Shown: positions 1 through 7,276, numbered from the stretch's first letter. The stretch is DNA of 8,004 nucleotides from Actinomycetes bacterium (GCA_021819025.1 JAKASN010000065.1:1-8004); one strand, 5' to 3'. Numbers and translations are program-made. Notes: generated from the letters alone by a model not told the origin.

Positions 1-708
1 CGCGCGGTGAAAGCGGTTAACAAACTCCTTCAGATCGTCGGGCAGGCCGTAGCGCATCGTGGGGGCGTAGTACGAGGTGGTCTGATAGCCCCACGAGCCA
101 TAGAAGGGGTGCTCCATCACCGGCATTAACTCAATGTGCGTGAATCCAACCTCGTTAACGTGGGGAATGAGAAAGTCCGCCAACTCCCTATAGGAGAGCA
201 GCCTCGATGGGTTGTTAGGGTCCCTTAATACCGATCCCAGATGCACCTCATAGATTGAAACCGCTCGATCACCAAGCCACCTGCTTCGATTTGACATCCA
301 ATCGTCGTCATCAAATTCGTATGAACTCGGATACGCAATCACCGAACCCGCCGAAGGCGGCTCAGCACTTTGAGTTGCATAGGGATCAACTCGCTCTTGA
401 AAACCAGACGAGGGAGTCTCGATGCGGTACTTGTAACGCTGCCCTGGGCGTGCACCTGGTAGAAATCCTTGCCAGATTCCGGAATCTCCGAGGCGATCGA
501 GAAAATGCCCGTCTTCGGCATTCCAGTAGTTCATGTCGCCTATCACCGCGACGCTCCGGGCACGAGGGGCCCATAGTGCGAATCTCACGCCAGGGGTGGA
601 ATTATGAGTCCCTGCCCTCGAGCCAAGAAATTCCCAGAGGCGCATGTGCTGGCCGGTGCCGAAGAGAAAAAGGTCGAATTCGGAGGCGAATGGTATGTCT
701 TGGACCAT
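1..708 (-). CDS. glgB: 1,4-alpha-glucan branching enzyme GlgB, N-terminal part (runs off the left edge)
   Basis: Cuts alpha-1,4 glucan chains and re-attaches them as alpha-1,6 branches; cytoplasmic, last step of the GlgE pathway. The 236 residues present are the N-terminal third. Residues about 30-115 look like the CBM48 beta-sandwich (GVRFALWAPRA at 40-50, GDMNYW at 57-62, YKYRI at 92-96). The GH13 barrel starts near 147, with YEVHLGS at 153-159, ELMPVMEHP at 193-201 and GSWGYQ at 204-209, all typical of GlgB. The catalytic Asp/Glu/Asp lie beyond the window. It is the short form, without the extra N1 domain of longer enzymes. ATG at 708 is the only usual start after an in-frame TGA at 727-729, apart from a CTG. 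Its ribosome site is weak: the nearest good GAGG fits a preceding AUG-stop better. It follows mak by 109 bases and is probably co-transcribed. The frame is open throughout. Confidence 0.95.
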   Translation of the reverse strand, partial: MVQDIPFASEFDLFLFGTGQHMRLWEFLGSRAGTHNSTPGVRFALWAPRARSVAVIGDMNYWNAEDGHFLDRLGDSGIWQGFLPGARPGQRYKYRIETPSSGFQERVDPYATQSAEPPSAGSVIAYPSSYEFDDDDWMSNRSRWLGDRAVSIYEVHLGSVLRDPNNPSRLLSYRELADFLIPHVNEVGFTHIELMPVMEHPFYGSWGYQTTSYYAPTMRYGLPDDLKEFVNRFHRA

Positions 709-712
709 TATT

Positions 713-718
713 TCACAT
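713..718 (-). promoter_or_regulatory. AUG-UGA start-stop element just upstream of glgB
   Basis: Reading the minus strand, GAGG is followed after 6 bases by ATG TGA (718-713), and the glgB ATG begins 4 bases later at 708. The Shine-Dalgarno-like GAGG is 16 bases from the glgB start, too far for normal use, but well placed for the AUG-stop. The arrangement is seen directly. A role in ribosome loading, reinitiation or stalling before glgB is inference, and chance is a fair alternative. Confidence 0.3.
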
Positions 719-817
719 TCCAGACCTCAAAATGGCCCCCTTCTCAGGCAGGCTTTTAAGAACTCCCCTGCTGCACAGCACGACAAGAGATCACTTCGTG
801 ACGGTCGCCCGGTTCCG

Positions 818-2179
818 TTAGAGAGCATACTCCGCGACGATCAGGGCCCGCAAGCTCCGCTCACCAGTTCCATCGCCTACCGCAACGCAGCGAGACGGCA
901 GCTCAGTAAGATGCTCAGAGACTCGCGCCAAAAATTCCGCTGGGATAGACAGCATTTCCGGGCGGAATCGACTTTCGTAGAGGTACTCGTATATCGCCTT
1001 TTCGACCTCGAGGCATCCCAACAGGGCTACAGAAGAGGGCTCGGCCATCCAACGCTCCCCCACTCGCGAGCGCGAGTAACCCGCTAGGGCAGCACCACGC
1101 AACTCTGCGGCAAGAGAACGCGACAGTTTGGAGCCGCGACTTCCAACGGCCACAAGATACCCTATGGAACGAAGTAAGCCCGCCAAGTCACGCTCAGGAA
1201 GATCCATTGCACCGGCATCCGCCAGCGGTTCGCCCTCAAAGTCAATCGCGACCAGTCCACGGGAACCCTTCACGATCTGTCCGAGATGAAAATCGCCGTG
1301 GATCTCAAAACTCGGCCACCGCCCCCAAAGCTGTGCCACGCAGCGACTTAGCTCGATAGCGTACTCCTGAAGCGCCGAAGCATGGCGAATATGAACAACC
1401 CCAGCATCGAGATCTTCAAGTTCAAGACGAGCTTTAATCCAATTCGCAAACGCCTGCTTACTGACAATGGCTCCATCACCTTGAGCCTGCGACAAGTCAT
1501 CGTGCAGTCTGCCTAGAAGCACTCCGCAATCGTAGATAAGTTCTCGTAGTTTTGCAGAGGCGTCGCTACTTTGCTCCCGCACGATCCCCATGGCGATATC
1601 CCATGCGCTGGATGCGTCTCGAACGCGATCTACGACGGTGGCCACCACCGCCGAGTCGTCGCCGTAAAAAGACCCCCAGTATCGGCTTACCGCAGGCGAA
1701 TCTCCCAACATGGCGTAAAGACGTGCTTCGCGTGTATTCTCACCGCACCTGCGGTAGAACTTCCCGAACCCCGTTTCCCCGAGGAGAAATGCGGAGTTGG
1801 TCTGGTCGAGTTGGAGTGGTACGGCAAAACTGTCACCGTCACTCCGTTCAAGTGCATCAGCAACTTGACTCGCTAGCGGTCCTCTAAAGGTAGTGCTGCG
1901 AAGCAAGGCATCGATAAGGGGAACTTCGCGCATCTCAAAGATCTCTTCGGCACCGAGCGATCCTCCTTCGTGTCGCACAATCGAAAAAACAGCGTTCAGG
2001 CAACCTTGCTGGGATCCAAGGCGACATCGGGCGATTGCGCGGTCGAACTCACCAGTCTCGACCAAAGCGACGACCTCTATTGAAGCCAGGTTGAACTCCA
2101 CTGGCATCCAGCGAAAAGTTCGACTCGGCTCGCCCAGGTAGCGCCGAACCGCTTCGACAATCTCTTCCGAGTCGAACAT
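818..2179 (-). CDS. mak: Maltokinase (maltose + ATP to maltose 1-phosphate)
   Basis: Phosphorylates maltose from TreS to give maltose 1-phosphate, the donor used by GlgE. The 453 residues match the usual length of actinobacterial Mak (about 450). Residues 1-130 form the less conserved N-terminal cap. The kinase-like fold (aminoglycoside phosphotransferase superfamily) follows, with a likely ATP-binding lysine K140 in GFGKFYRR, the catalytic loop IHGDFHLGQ at 293-301 (D296), and the metal-binding DFEGEP at 313-318. LPERDLAGLLRS (327-338) and EKAIYEYLYE (393-402) followed by a Pro-rich IP segment are hallmarks of maltokinases rather than of antibiotic kinases. ATG at 2179 lies 5 bases after the treS stop, with GGAG 10 bases upstream, so the two genes are probably translationally coupled. 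It stands alone, not fused to TreS as in some bacteria. The older name pep2 is also used. Confidence 0.95.
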   Translation of the reverse strand: MFDSEEIVEAVRRYLGEPSRTFRWMPVEFNLASIEVVALVETGEFDRAIARCRLGSQQGCLNAVFSIVRHEGGSLGAEEIFEMREVPLIDALLRSTTFRGPLASQVADALERSDGDSFAVPLQLDQTNSAFLLGETGFGKFYRRCGENTREARLYAMLGDSPAVSRYWGSFYGDDSAVVATVVDRVRDASSAWDIAMGIVREQSSDASAKLRELIYDCGVLLGRLHDDLSQAQGDGAIVSKQAFANWIKARLELEDLDAGVVHIRHASALQEYAIELSRCVAQLWGRWPSFEIHGDFHLGQIVKGSRGLVAIDFEGEPLADAGAMDLPERDLAGLLRSIGYLVAVGSRGSKLSRSLAAELRGAALAGYSRSRVGERWMAEPSSVALLGCLEVEKAIYEYLYESRFRPEMLSIPAEFLARVSEHLTELPSRCVAVGDGTGERSLRALIVAEYAL

Positions 2180-2184
2180 CGAAG

Positions 2185-3903
2185 TTACGCTCCGCCGTAG
2201 GCCGCAAAATCAGGCTCGTCCGATGGTTCGGTTACAGAGCTGCCCACGGTCCCGCTCGCGGAGATATCGAACCAGAAGGTGCCAAAGGGCGCGAGGCTCA
2301 GTGGGTAGCCATCTTTTTTCACCCGTGGAAATACCACGCCTCCAAGAAGCTCTCGGGGGATTCTGCCAAGGTAATTTGACATCTCCAGATATACCGGCAT
2401 CGCAGTGCGGGCGAAATTGTTCACGCACAATATTGCGGTTCCAGTTTCATGCTCCCGCCGAATAAATGAAAATATCGCATCGTTGTCGTTTTCTACGAGC
2501 TCAAAGTCGCCGGTCCCAAACACGGGATTTCCACGCCGTATCCACAGCATGTGCCGCAACCACTGCAAAAAGGATCCCGGGTTCAAAAGCTGCGCCTCCA
2601 CGTTGAGTGCCTCGTATCCATAGACAGGATCCATGAGGGCTGGCAAGTACAAAGAGGCATAATCGGCCCGAGAAAATCCCCCATTTCGATCCGAACTCCA
2701 CTGCATCGGAGTGCGGACCGAATCCCGGTCGCCAAGAAAGATATTGTCCCCCATGAGGATCTCGTCTCCGTAATAGAGGACTGGAGAACCCGGGAGTGAG
2801 AGCAGCAGCGAGTGAAGCAGCTCGGCGATGCGGCGGTCATTGTCAATGAGTGGCGCAAGGCGCCGCGCAATGCCGACGTTGCGCTTGGCACGCGGATCCG
2901 CAGCATAAGCCTGGTACATGAAGTTACGCTCTTCGTCGGTGACCATCTCAAGGGTGAGTTCGTCATGGTTGCGCAAGAAGGTTCCCCACTGGCACCCTTC
3001 GGGGATCGGCGGCGTGTCAACGATGGTCCGAAGCAGAGGTTCGGCGGACTCTTTCTTGATGGACATGAACATCTTAGGCATGATGGGAAAGTGAAACGCC
3101 ATATGACATTCGTCTCCCTTGCCGAAGTATTCCACCACTTCCTGGGGAAGTTGATTCGCTTCGGCAAGCAGCACGCGGTTGGAGAACTTCTCATCGACCT
3201 CGCGGCGGATACGCCTCATAAAGGCATGGGTTTCGGGGAGGTTCTCGCAGTTGGTCCCCTCCCTCTCGTACAGATAAGGCACCGCATCGAGACGGAAGCC
3301 GTCAAGGCCTTTGGCAAGCCAGAAATTTAGCGTCTCCACCATTGCCTGCTCAACTTCAGGATTGTCGTAGTTGAGATCTGGCTGGTGAGAGAAGAAACGA
3401 TGCCAATAGTATTGTTGACGTGATTCATTGAAGGTCCAGTTGGAACGTTCAGTATCTACGAAGATTATCCTTGCGTCACCGTAGCGCTCCTGATCATCAG
3501 ACCAGACGTAAAAGTCTGACTTAGCGTTATCGCGACTAGACGAGGACTCAATAAACCAGGGATGCTGATCCGAGGTATGGTTTACCACGAGGTCTGCGAT
3601 CACCTTGATACCCCGGCTGTGCGCCTGGTCCAACAAGTTCTCCACGTCCGAAACGTTGCCGTAAGAAGGCAGCACCGTCAAGAAGTCGCTGATGTCGTAG
3701 CCGCCGTCGCGCAGCGGGGATGAGAAGAAGGGCAGAAGCCAGATACAGTCGATGCCAAGCCACTCCAAGTAGTCAAGCTTGGCGATCAACCCCGGGATGT
3801 CGCCCGTTCCATCGTTGTTGGAATCGAAAAATCCTCGAATGAGAACTTCGTAAAAGATCGAGTTCCTGAACCAGCCGGGCTTGAGTTCGTAGCCTGACAT
3901 CAA
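2185..3903 (-). CDS. treS: Trehalose synthase (maltose alpha-D-glucosyltransferase, GH13)
   Basis: Interconverts trehalose and maltose by intramolecular transglucosylation; in this cluster it feeds maltose to Mak. The 572 residues are near the family length (about 570-600). The N-terminus (WFRNSIFYEVLIRGFFDS, 11-28) is the standard TreS opening, and ADLVVNHTSDQHPWF (103-117) is GH13 region I. The catalytic residues are visible: nucleophile D206 in GFRLDAVPYLYE, acid/base E248 in LLAEAN, and stabiliser D314 in RNHDELTLEMVTDEER, a TreS signature. The segment GDRDSVRTPMQWS (391-403) is also typical, and a C-terminal beta domain covers about 470-548. The last 20 or so residues are low-complexity. 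The start at 3903 is an ATG (a second ATG follows directly) with GAGAGGA 7 bases upstream, a strong ribosome site. A 192-base leader separates it from glgE, while mak follows after 5 bases. Confidence 0.97.
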   Translation of the reverse strand: MMSGYELKPGWFRNSIFYEVLIRGFFDSNNDGTGDIPGLIAKLDYLEWLGIDCIWLLPFFSSPLRDGGYDISDFLTVLPSYGNVSDVENLLDQAHSRGIKVIADLVVNHTSDQHPWFIESSSSRDNAKSDFYVWSDDQERYGDARIIFVDTERSNWTFNESRQQYYWHRFFSHQPDLNYDNPEVEQAMVETLNFWLAKGLDGFRLDAVPYLYEREGTNCENLPETHAFMRRIRREVDEKFSNRVLLAEANQLPQEVVEYFGKGDECHMAFHFPIMPKMFMSIKKESAEPLLRTIVDTPPIPEGCQWGTFLRNHDELTLEMVTDEERNFMYQAYAADPRAKRNVGIARRLAPLIDNDRRIAELLHSLLLSLPGSPVLYYGDEILMGDNIFLGDRDSVRTPMQWSSDRNGGFSRADYASLYLPALMDPVYGYEALNVEAQLLNPGSFLQWLRHMLWIRRGNPVFGTGDFELVENDNDAIFSFIRREHETGTAILCVNNFARTAMPVYLEMSNYLGRIPRELLGGVVFPRVKKDGYPLSLAPFGTFWFDISASGTVGSSVTEPSDEPDFAAYGGA

Positions 3904-3911
3904 TTATCCTC

Positions 3912-3941
3912 TCAAACGCTCCGTGCAAAGCTCCACGCCAT
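3912..3941 (-). other. Nine-residue leader ORF (MAWSFARSV) ending just before the treS ribosome site
   Basis: An ATG at 3941 with GAGGGG directly upstream (spacing only 2-4 bases) opens a 9-codon frame whose TGA at 3914-3912 touches the treS ribosome site GAGAGGA. If translated, ribosomes would stop right at the treS start region. The placement is seen; translation is inference and the spacing is poor. Confidence 0.15.
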
Positions 3942-3993
3942 GACCCCTCGCTAGGCGAAAGTACGCGCGGCTCCGCATTACCTGTTCAAAAGG

Positions 3994-4041
3994 CTATCTG
4001 CCTCGGACTCCGAGCACCGGGGATAACCGAGATTCCCTCAT
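3994..4041 (-). other. Fifteen-residue leader ORF in the glgE-treS gap
   Basis: GAAGGA lies 5 bases before an ATG at 4041, followed by 15 sense codons (MRESRLSPVLGVRGR) and TAG at 3996-3994. The frame overlaps a small hairpin, CTCGG-AGT-CCGAG (4002-4014). The Shine-Dalgarno spacing is good for such a short frame, and four of the fifteen residues are Arg. It could be a leader peptide acting on treS-mak-glgB, or a chance ORF; nothing else supports translation. Confidence 0.22.
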
Positions 4042-4067
4042 AGCAATCCTTCAGTATGTGCCCTCCA

Positions 4068-4095
4068 CCGGGATGACCGTAACTCGAAATCCCGG
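4068..4095 (-). repeat. Perfect 7-bp inverted repeat directly after the glgE stop
   Basis: CCGGGAT at 4068-4074 and ATCCCGG at 4089-4095 are perfect inverted copies around a 14-base loop, starting immediately after the glgE TAG. There is no T-run behind it on the minus strand, so it is not a classic intrinsic terminator. It might stabilise the glgE transcript end or slow transcription into treS; both are inference. Confidence 0.35.
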
Positions 4096-6180
4096 CTACT
4101 CCTGGGCACCAAATTCAAGGAGATGCGCAACGCGCACCGCAGGATCCAGACGCACGTAGGCACGTTGGCCATCCCAGCGATAGAACTCGCCCGACACGCG
4201 ATCGCGGACATCCACGACCCCGCTCAAACCTAACTGCTCACGAATCGCCCAAAGTTCAAGCTGACACTCAACAACTGCGTCAGATCGCAAGTTCACCACC
4301 ACCAGAACCGAGTCCGAACTGTCGGGCCGAAAGCGCAGGTAAGCAAGGATATCTTCTGAATCGCTAGCAACGTGGCGAAATCCTGGCTGATAAGCGATGC
4401 AGGGATGGTTACGTCTGAAGTCATTGAGAAGTGCCACATAGGGGTCAAGCGGTGCGGGAACGGAAAAATCGCGATACTTGAGCTGGTACTTCTCAGAATC
4501 GAAGTACTCCTCGCTTTGCGCACTAAATGGCACATTCTCGCAGAACTCGAATCCCGAGTAGATGCCCCATGACGCTGCCATCGTCGCTGCGAGTGTCGCC
4601 CTTACCATAAATGCCGCTCGATTCCCCCCGCGCAAAGGATCGGCAAGGATATCCGGCGTATTTGGCCAGAAGTTTGGTCGTAAAGTGGAAATCGCCGGCT
4701 CGCGAGAAAGCTCCTCGGCATAAGTTGCGAGTTCTTCTTTGGTAGTCCGCCAGGTGAAGTAGGTATAACTCTGTGAAAAGCCCAATTCACCGAGCAGGTA
4801 CATCAGCTTTGGCATGGTAAAAGCCTCTGCCAAAAGAATCACTTCCGGATGCTCATCACGGAGTCTGTCGCAGATCCATCGCCAGAATGCAATGGGCTTG
4901 GTGTGGGGATTATCAACTCGGAAAACTTTCACACCGCGCTCAATCCAATGGACAAAAATCCCATAGACACTCCTCCAGAGCGCCTCGGCCGATACCGGGT
5001 CGTCGACGTAAAAATTGATGGGGTAAATGTCCTGGTACTTCTTGGGCGGATTTTCTGCAAAGGCAATGCTTTTATCAGCGCGGACATGGAACCAATCCGG
5101 ATGTTCCTTCACCCATGGGTGATCCGGAGAGCACTGCAGCGCGATGTCAAGCGCGATCTCAAGTCCCAACTCAGCAGCTCCGGCAAGCAGCGCGTCAAAA
5201 TCTTCCTCGCTACCGAGAGAAGGGTCAACTGCACAGTGTCCGCCGTGGGCATTGCCGATCGCCCAAGGCGAGCCGACATCATCACTATTGGCCACAAGCG
5301 AGTTGTTGCGGCCTTTGCGAGCGCTGGTTCCAATGGGATGTATGGGCGGAAGGTAAAGCACATCAAAGCCAAGAGCAGCGATTCGATCTAGTTGAGAGTG
5401 GACCCCACGGAATCCGCCCAATGACCGCGGGAAAAGCTCATACCAGCTGCTTGAACCCGCCAGTGGACGTTCAACCCAAACTGCTTCACCGACAAATACA
5501 CAAGCCAAATCCAATCGAGTGGGGAGATGCACCAATGGGTTTACCGCGGCAGCGCCAAGAAGCTCGAGGCGGCTTAGCGCATCCAAGTCTGCATCACGAA
5601 GAGCCCCGCACAGATACTCCAGCTCGGTGAAGCGGAGTTCCTTGAGCGCTTTGACATCGAGGTTGGCAAGGTGACCCCCAACACCAAAGGTCGGCCATCC
5701 GCTTAACGTCGGGTCGTTGACTTGTCGCTCAAGCTGCATCGCAATGTCGGTAAGCTCGAGTTCTGCTGACTCCGCGATCGCCAACTTGCGCTGCGCCAGG
5801 TTTACCAGGCGATCGACCTCGTCAACCCAAGCGACCACCACCGGAACGTAGCCTTTGGTGTGGAGCGGCACCCAAAAATATTCGTAGAGATCATTCCCGC
5901 GATCTACCATCGGCGACCATGCAATGTCGCCACGATCGATGATCTCCAACGCACTTGTTTTGTTAGCAACGGTATCGGGCACGAGCGCAATGTTGACCCG
6001 GCGCGGAAGTTTCGGCTCGCCAACCACATCAAAGGCAAACCTCACCGGCGTTCTAAGAGTCGCCTTGGATGCGCCAAGCCCAAAGCGCGTTCGAGGGGCT
6101 ACCTGGTGAATCAAGAGCGGGGAGAGCACGAAGGCAAACTTAGCGGAAGTGCCAAGCCCTTCGCTCAAAATCGGGATCAT
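4096..6180 (-). CDS. glgE: Alpha-1,4-glucan:maltose-1-phosphate maltosyltransferase (GlgE)
   Basis: Transfers maltosyl units from maltose 1-phosphate to the non-reducing ends of alpha-1,4 glucans; GH13 family, cytoplasmic, normally a homodimer. Numbered from ATG 6180 (694 residues), an N-terminal beta domain covers about 1-130 and a helical insert about 130-225. The barrel follows with WYELFPRS (246-253), PPIHPIG (278-284), RKGRNN (288-293), GSPWAIG (303-309) and KYQDIYPINF (381-390). The catalytic set is D423 in FRVDNPHTKP, E452 in LLAEAFT and D510 in NTPDIL. All these are GlgE signatures rather than general amylase motifs. The reading frame extends to a TTG at 6249 (717 residues). I prefer ATG 6180 because GGAG sits 6 bases upstream and the extra 23 residues exceed the usual N-terminus. 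ATG 6216 lacks a ribosome site. It follows the regulator by 78 bases, or 9 if TTG is used. Confidence 0.96.
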   Translation of the reverse strand: MIPILSEGLGTSAKFAFVLSPLLIHQVAPRTRFGLGASKATLRTPVRFAFDVVGEPKLPRRVNIALVPDTVANKTSALEIIDRGDIAWSPMVDRGNDLYEYFWVPLHTKGYVPVVVAWVDEVDRLVNLAQRKLAIAESAELELTDIAMQLERQVNDPTLSGWPTFGVGGHLANLDVKALKELRFTELEYLCGALRDADLDALSRLELLGAAAVNPLVHLPTRLDLACVFVGEAVWVERPLAGSSSWYELFPRSLGGFRGVHSQLDRIAALGFDVLYLPPIHPIGTSARKGRNNSLVANSDDVGSPWAIGNAHGGHCAVDPSLGSEEDFDALLAGAAELGLEIALDIALQCSPDHPWVKEHPDWFHVRADKSIAFAENPPKKYQDIYPINFYVDDPVSAEALWRSVYGIFVHWIERGVKVFRVDNPHTKPIAFWRWICDRLRDEHPEVILLAEAFTMPKLMYLLGELGFSQSYTYFTWRTTKEELATYAEELSREPAISTLRPNFWPNTPDILADPLRGGNRAAFMVRATLAATMAASWGIYSGFEFCENVPFSAQSEEYFDSEKYQLKYRDFSVPAPLDPYVALLNDFRRNHPCIAYQPGFRHVASDSEDILAYLRFRPDSSDSVLVVVNLRSDAVVECQLELWAIREQLGLSGVVDVRDRVSGEFYRWDGQRAYVRLDPAVRVAHLLEFGAQE

Positions 6181-6258
6181 TTCTGGCTCCAGGGCTCGCC
6201 ACGGGTCAGAGGGCATGGCTACAACGGGCCACGTGAGTTGCCATTTCAACTCGAGGTC

Positions 6259-6765
6259 TTAGCCTTTAGAGAGCTGCCCCTTGCGTCGCGCCCAGAACTC
6301 GGCCTCCCTGTCGTTCTCCCTGGCCTGGACTTCGAGGTCGAATCCCTCCATGGAGTTGATCTCCTCGCCACACAATTCACATCGAGCAGAGACCTGGGGC
6401 GACCCCCCACAAAGTGCATGTGTCACCCTAAATGGCGCGCCGCCGTTTGGGAAAATCCAACGATCACCCCACTGTCGGAGCGCGAGGATGACCGACAAGA
6501 GTTCGGCGCCTTTATTTGTAAGGAGATAGTCATAACGCGCTGGGCGATCTATGTAGAGCTTCTTCTCCATGATTCCTGCCTCAACGAGGCGCTTCATCCT
6601 GGTCGAAAGGACGTTCCGTGCTATGCCAAGGTGGTTATGGAATTCATCAAATCGCGTGATGCCGAGCAGGCCATCCCGGATGATCATAATCGTCCACCAG
6701 TCACCGATTAGGTCGAGCGCCTGTGCAACCGACGATTCCATATGTTCGAGGTCTGCCTTTTTCAT
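6259..6765 (-). CDS. HxlR-family winged-helix transcriptional regulator
   Basis: A MarR-like winged helix-turn-helix DNA-binding protein of the HxlR family, which normally binds DNA as a dimer. From ATG 6765 it has 168 residues. The HxlR signature is clear: ALDLIGDWWTIMIIRDGL (16-33), TRFDEFHNHLGIARNVLSTRMKRL (recognition region, 37-60), the wing RPARYDYLLTNKG (74-86) and ALRQWGDRW (95-103). The tail carries His116, Cys119, Cys129 and Cys132 (HALC, then CELC), a possible metal or redox site found in one branch of the family. The Cys that often precedes the first helix is replaced by Ser (S11, S12). A longer reading from TTG 6795 adds ten residues; neither start has a strong ribosome site. It lies on the same strand just upstream of glgE and may be the first gene of the operon. 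Control of the cluster, or of itself, is inferred from position only, and its ligand is unknown. Confidence 0.93.
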   Translation of the reverse strand: MKKADLEHMESSVAQALDLIGDWWTIMIIRDGLLGITRFDEFHNHLGIARNVLSTRMKRLVEAGIMEKKLYIDRPARYDYLLTNKGAELLSVILALRQWGDRWIFPNGGAPFRVTHALCGGSPQVSARCELCGEEINSMEGFDLEVQARENDREAEFWARRKGQLSKG

Positions 6766-6899
6766 AGTCCCGAACTCTGTCCAATCTCGTGACAATCCAC
6801 CACTATTACCGTCCTATTGGTGCCACTTCACGTTCTTACGCCTAATACAAATAATATCGAGCTGATGACTGCCATCATTTGGCGATCGGCCGTATCTAG

Positions 6900-6928
6900 A
6901 TTATATTTACCATGCGACACCAATTCTA
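6900..6928 (-). promoter_or_regulatory. Candidate promoter for the HxlR-regulator/glgE transcript
   Basis: On the minus strand a perfect TATAAT lies at 6905-6900 in an AT-rich stretch (about 6840-6970), with a weak -35 candidate TAGAAT at 6928-6923 after a 17-base spacer. It would give a leader of roughly 100-130 bases before the regulator. An imperfect palindrome, AATTC-N4-GAATT, overlaps the -35 and could be an operator. The -10 is good but the -35 is poor, so this is tentative. Confidence 0.3.
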
Positions 6929-6996
6929 CGGAATTTATTGAGTTGAGTTATCAAAAATTATTTTTCACGCCTTCCGATTAGGCGCCACTCGGGATA

Positions 6997-7048
6997 CTAA
7001 AGCCGTCAGCTTTGGGGTTACCGCCCACGCTAAGAACCCCCGATTCTC
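6997..7048. repeat. Two neighbouring hairpins in the right flank
   Basis: The first, AAAGC-CGTCA-GCTTT (6999-7013), extends to 6997-7015 with a T.G and a C:G pair on the plus strand. The second reads AGAATC-GGG-GGTTCT on the minus strand (7047-7033) and extends to 7048-7032 with a G.U pair. A competing stem, GGGGTT/AACCCC (7014-7019 with 7035-7040), links them. Consecutive short hairpins with the CAAAGC...GCTTTAG pattern on the minus strand resemble the right ends and RNA 3' ends of IS200/IS605 (TnpB) elements, but no tnpB is recognisable here. The structure is seen; the mobile-element reading is weak inference. Confidence 0.25.
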
Positions 7049-7088
7049 GGAGGTCACGATTCGTGGCGCACCGTCTCCACCAGCTCTT

Positions 7089-7271
7089 TCAGGTCACATG
7101 GTATCCCCTTAGTAGGCGGCTAACTGCCATCCCAGAACACATAAACCCTGCATCGTCATCAACCGGATATGAGATGTACTTCTGCCGTCTTGCGCCGCCC
7201 ACATAGCACCTCAATCCTCCCCAGTTAGACTTTCGCGATCTGCCAACAATTACATCAGACACGATTCCCAT
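7089..7271 (-). CDS. Small hypothetical ORF (60 aa) with a strong ribosome site
   Basis: I do not recognise this protein. It starts at ATG 7271 with a perfect AAGGAG (7285-7280) 8 bases upstream, the best ribosome site in the right flank. The 60 residues are basic, rich in Gly and Arg, and have no signal peptide, membrane segment or paired CxxC motif. A DDD stretch lies in YPVDDDAGF (35-43). The stop of a preceding 62-63 codon ORF falls just inside the ribosome site, as in translationally coupled pairs. Against it: short length, no family, and codon use without clear bias. It may be a real small gene, a fragment of a decayed one, or chance. Confidence 0.25.
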   Translation of the reverse strand: MGIVSDVIVGRSRKSNWGGLRCYVGGARRQKYISYPVDDDAGFMCSGMAVSRLLRGYHVT

Positions 7272-7276
7272 TTGGT

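Noticed and set aside
386..574. Suspected frameshift in glgB, because short shifted-frame ORFs cover this part
   Set aside because: Translating the minus strand codon by codon from 708 to 1 gives one open GlgB frame without a break.
255..821. 188-codon plus-strand ORF opposite glgB
   Set aside because: The minus strand encodes an unbroken GlgB N-terminus with CBM48 and barrel motifs across 1-708.
2583..3194. 203-codon minus-strand ORF inside treS
   Set aside because: It is a shifted frame within treS; the treS frame carries all the catalytic motifs and the shifted product has none.
5860..6711. Long plus-strand ORF (283 codons) opposite glgE and the regulator
   Set aside because: It lies antisense to two clearly conserved genes, has no recognisable domain, and its composition is what the opposite strand of those genes would give.
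6816..6924. Inverted copies of ATTGGTG/CACCAAT on both sides of the regulator promoter as an operator
   Set aside because: The same heptamer also occurs at 7561-7567 and inside glgE near 5530, so it is too common in this window to be read as a specific site.
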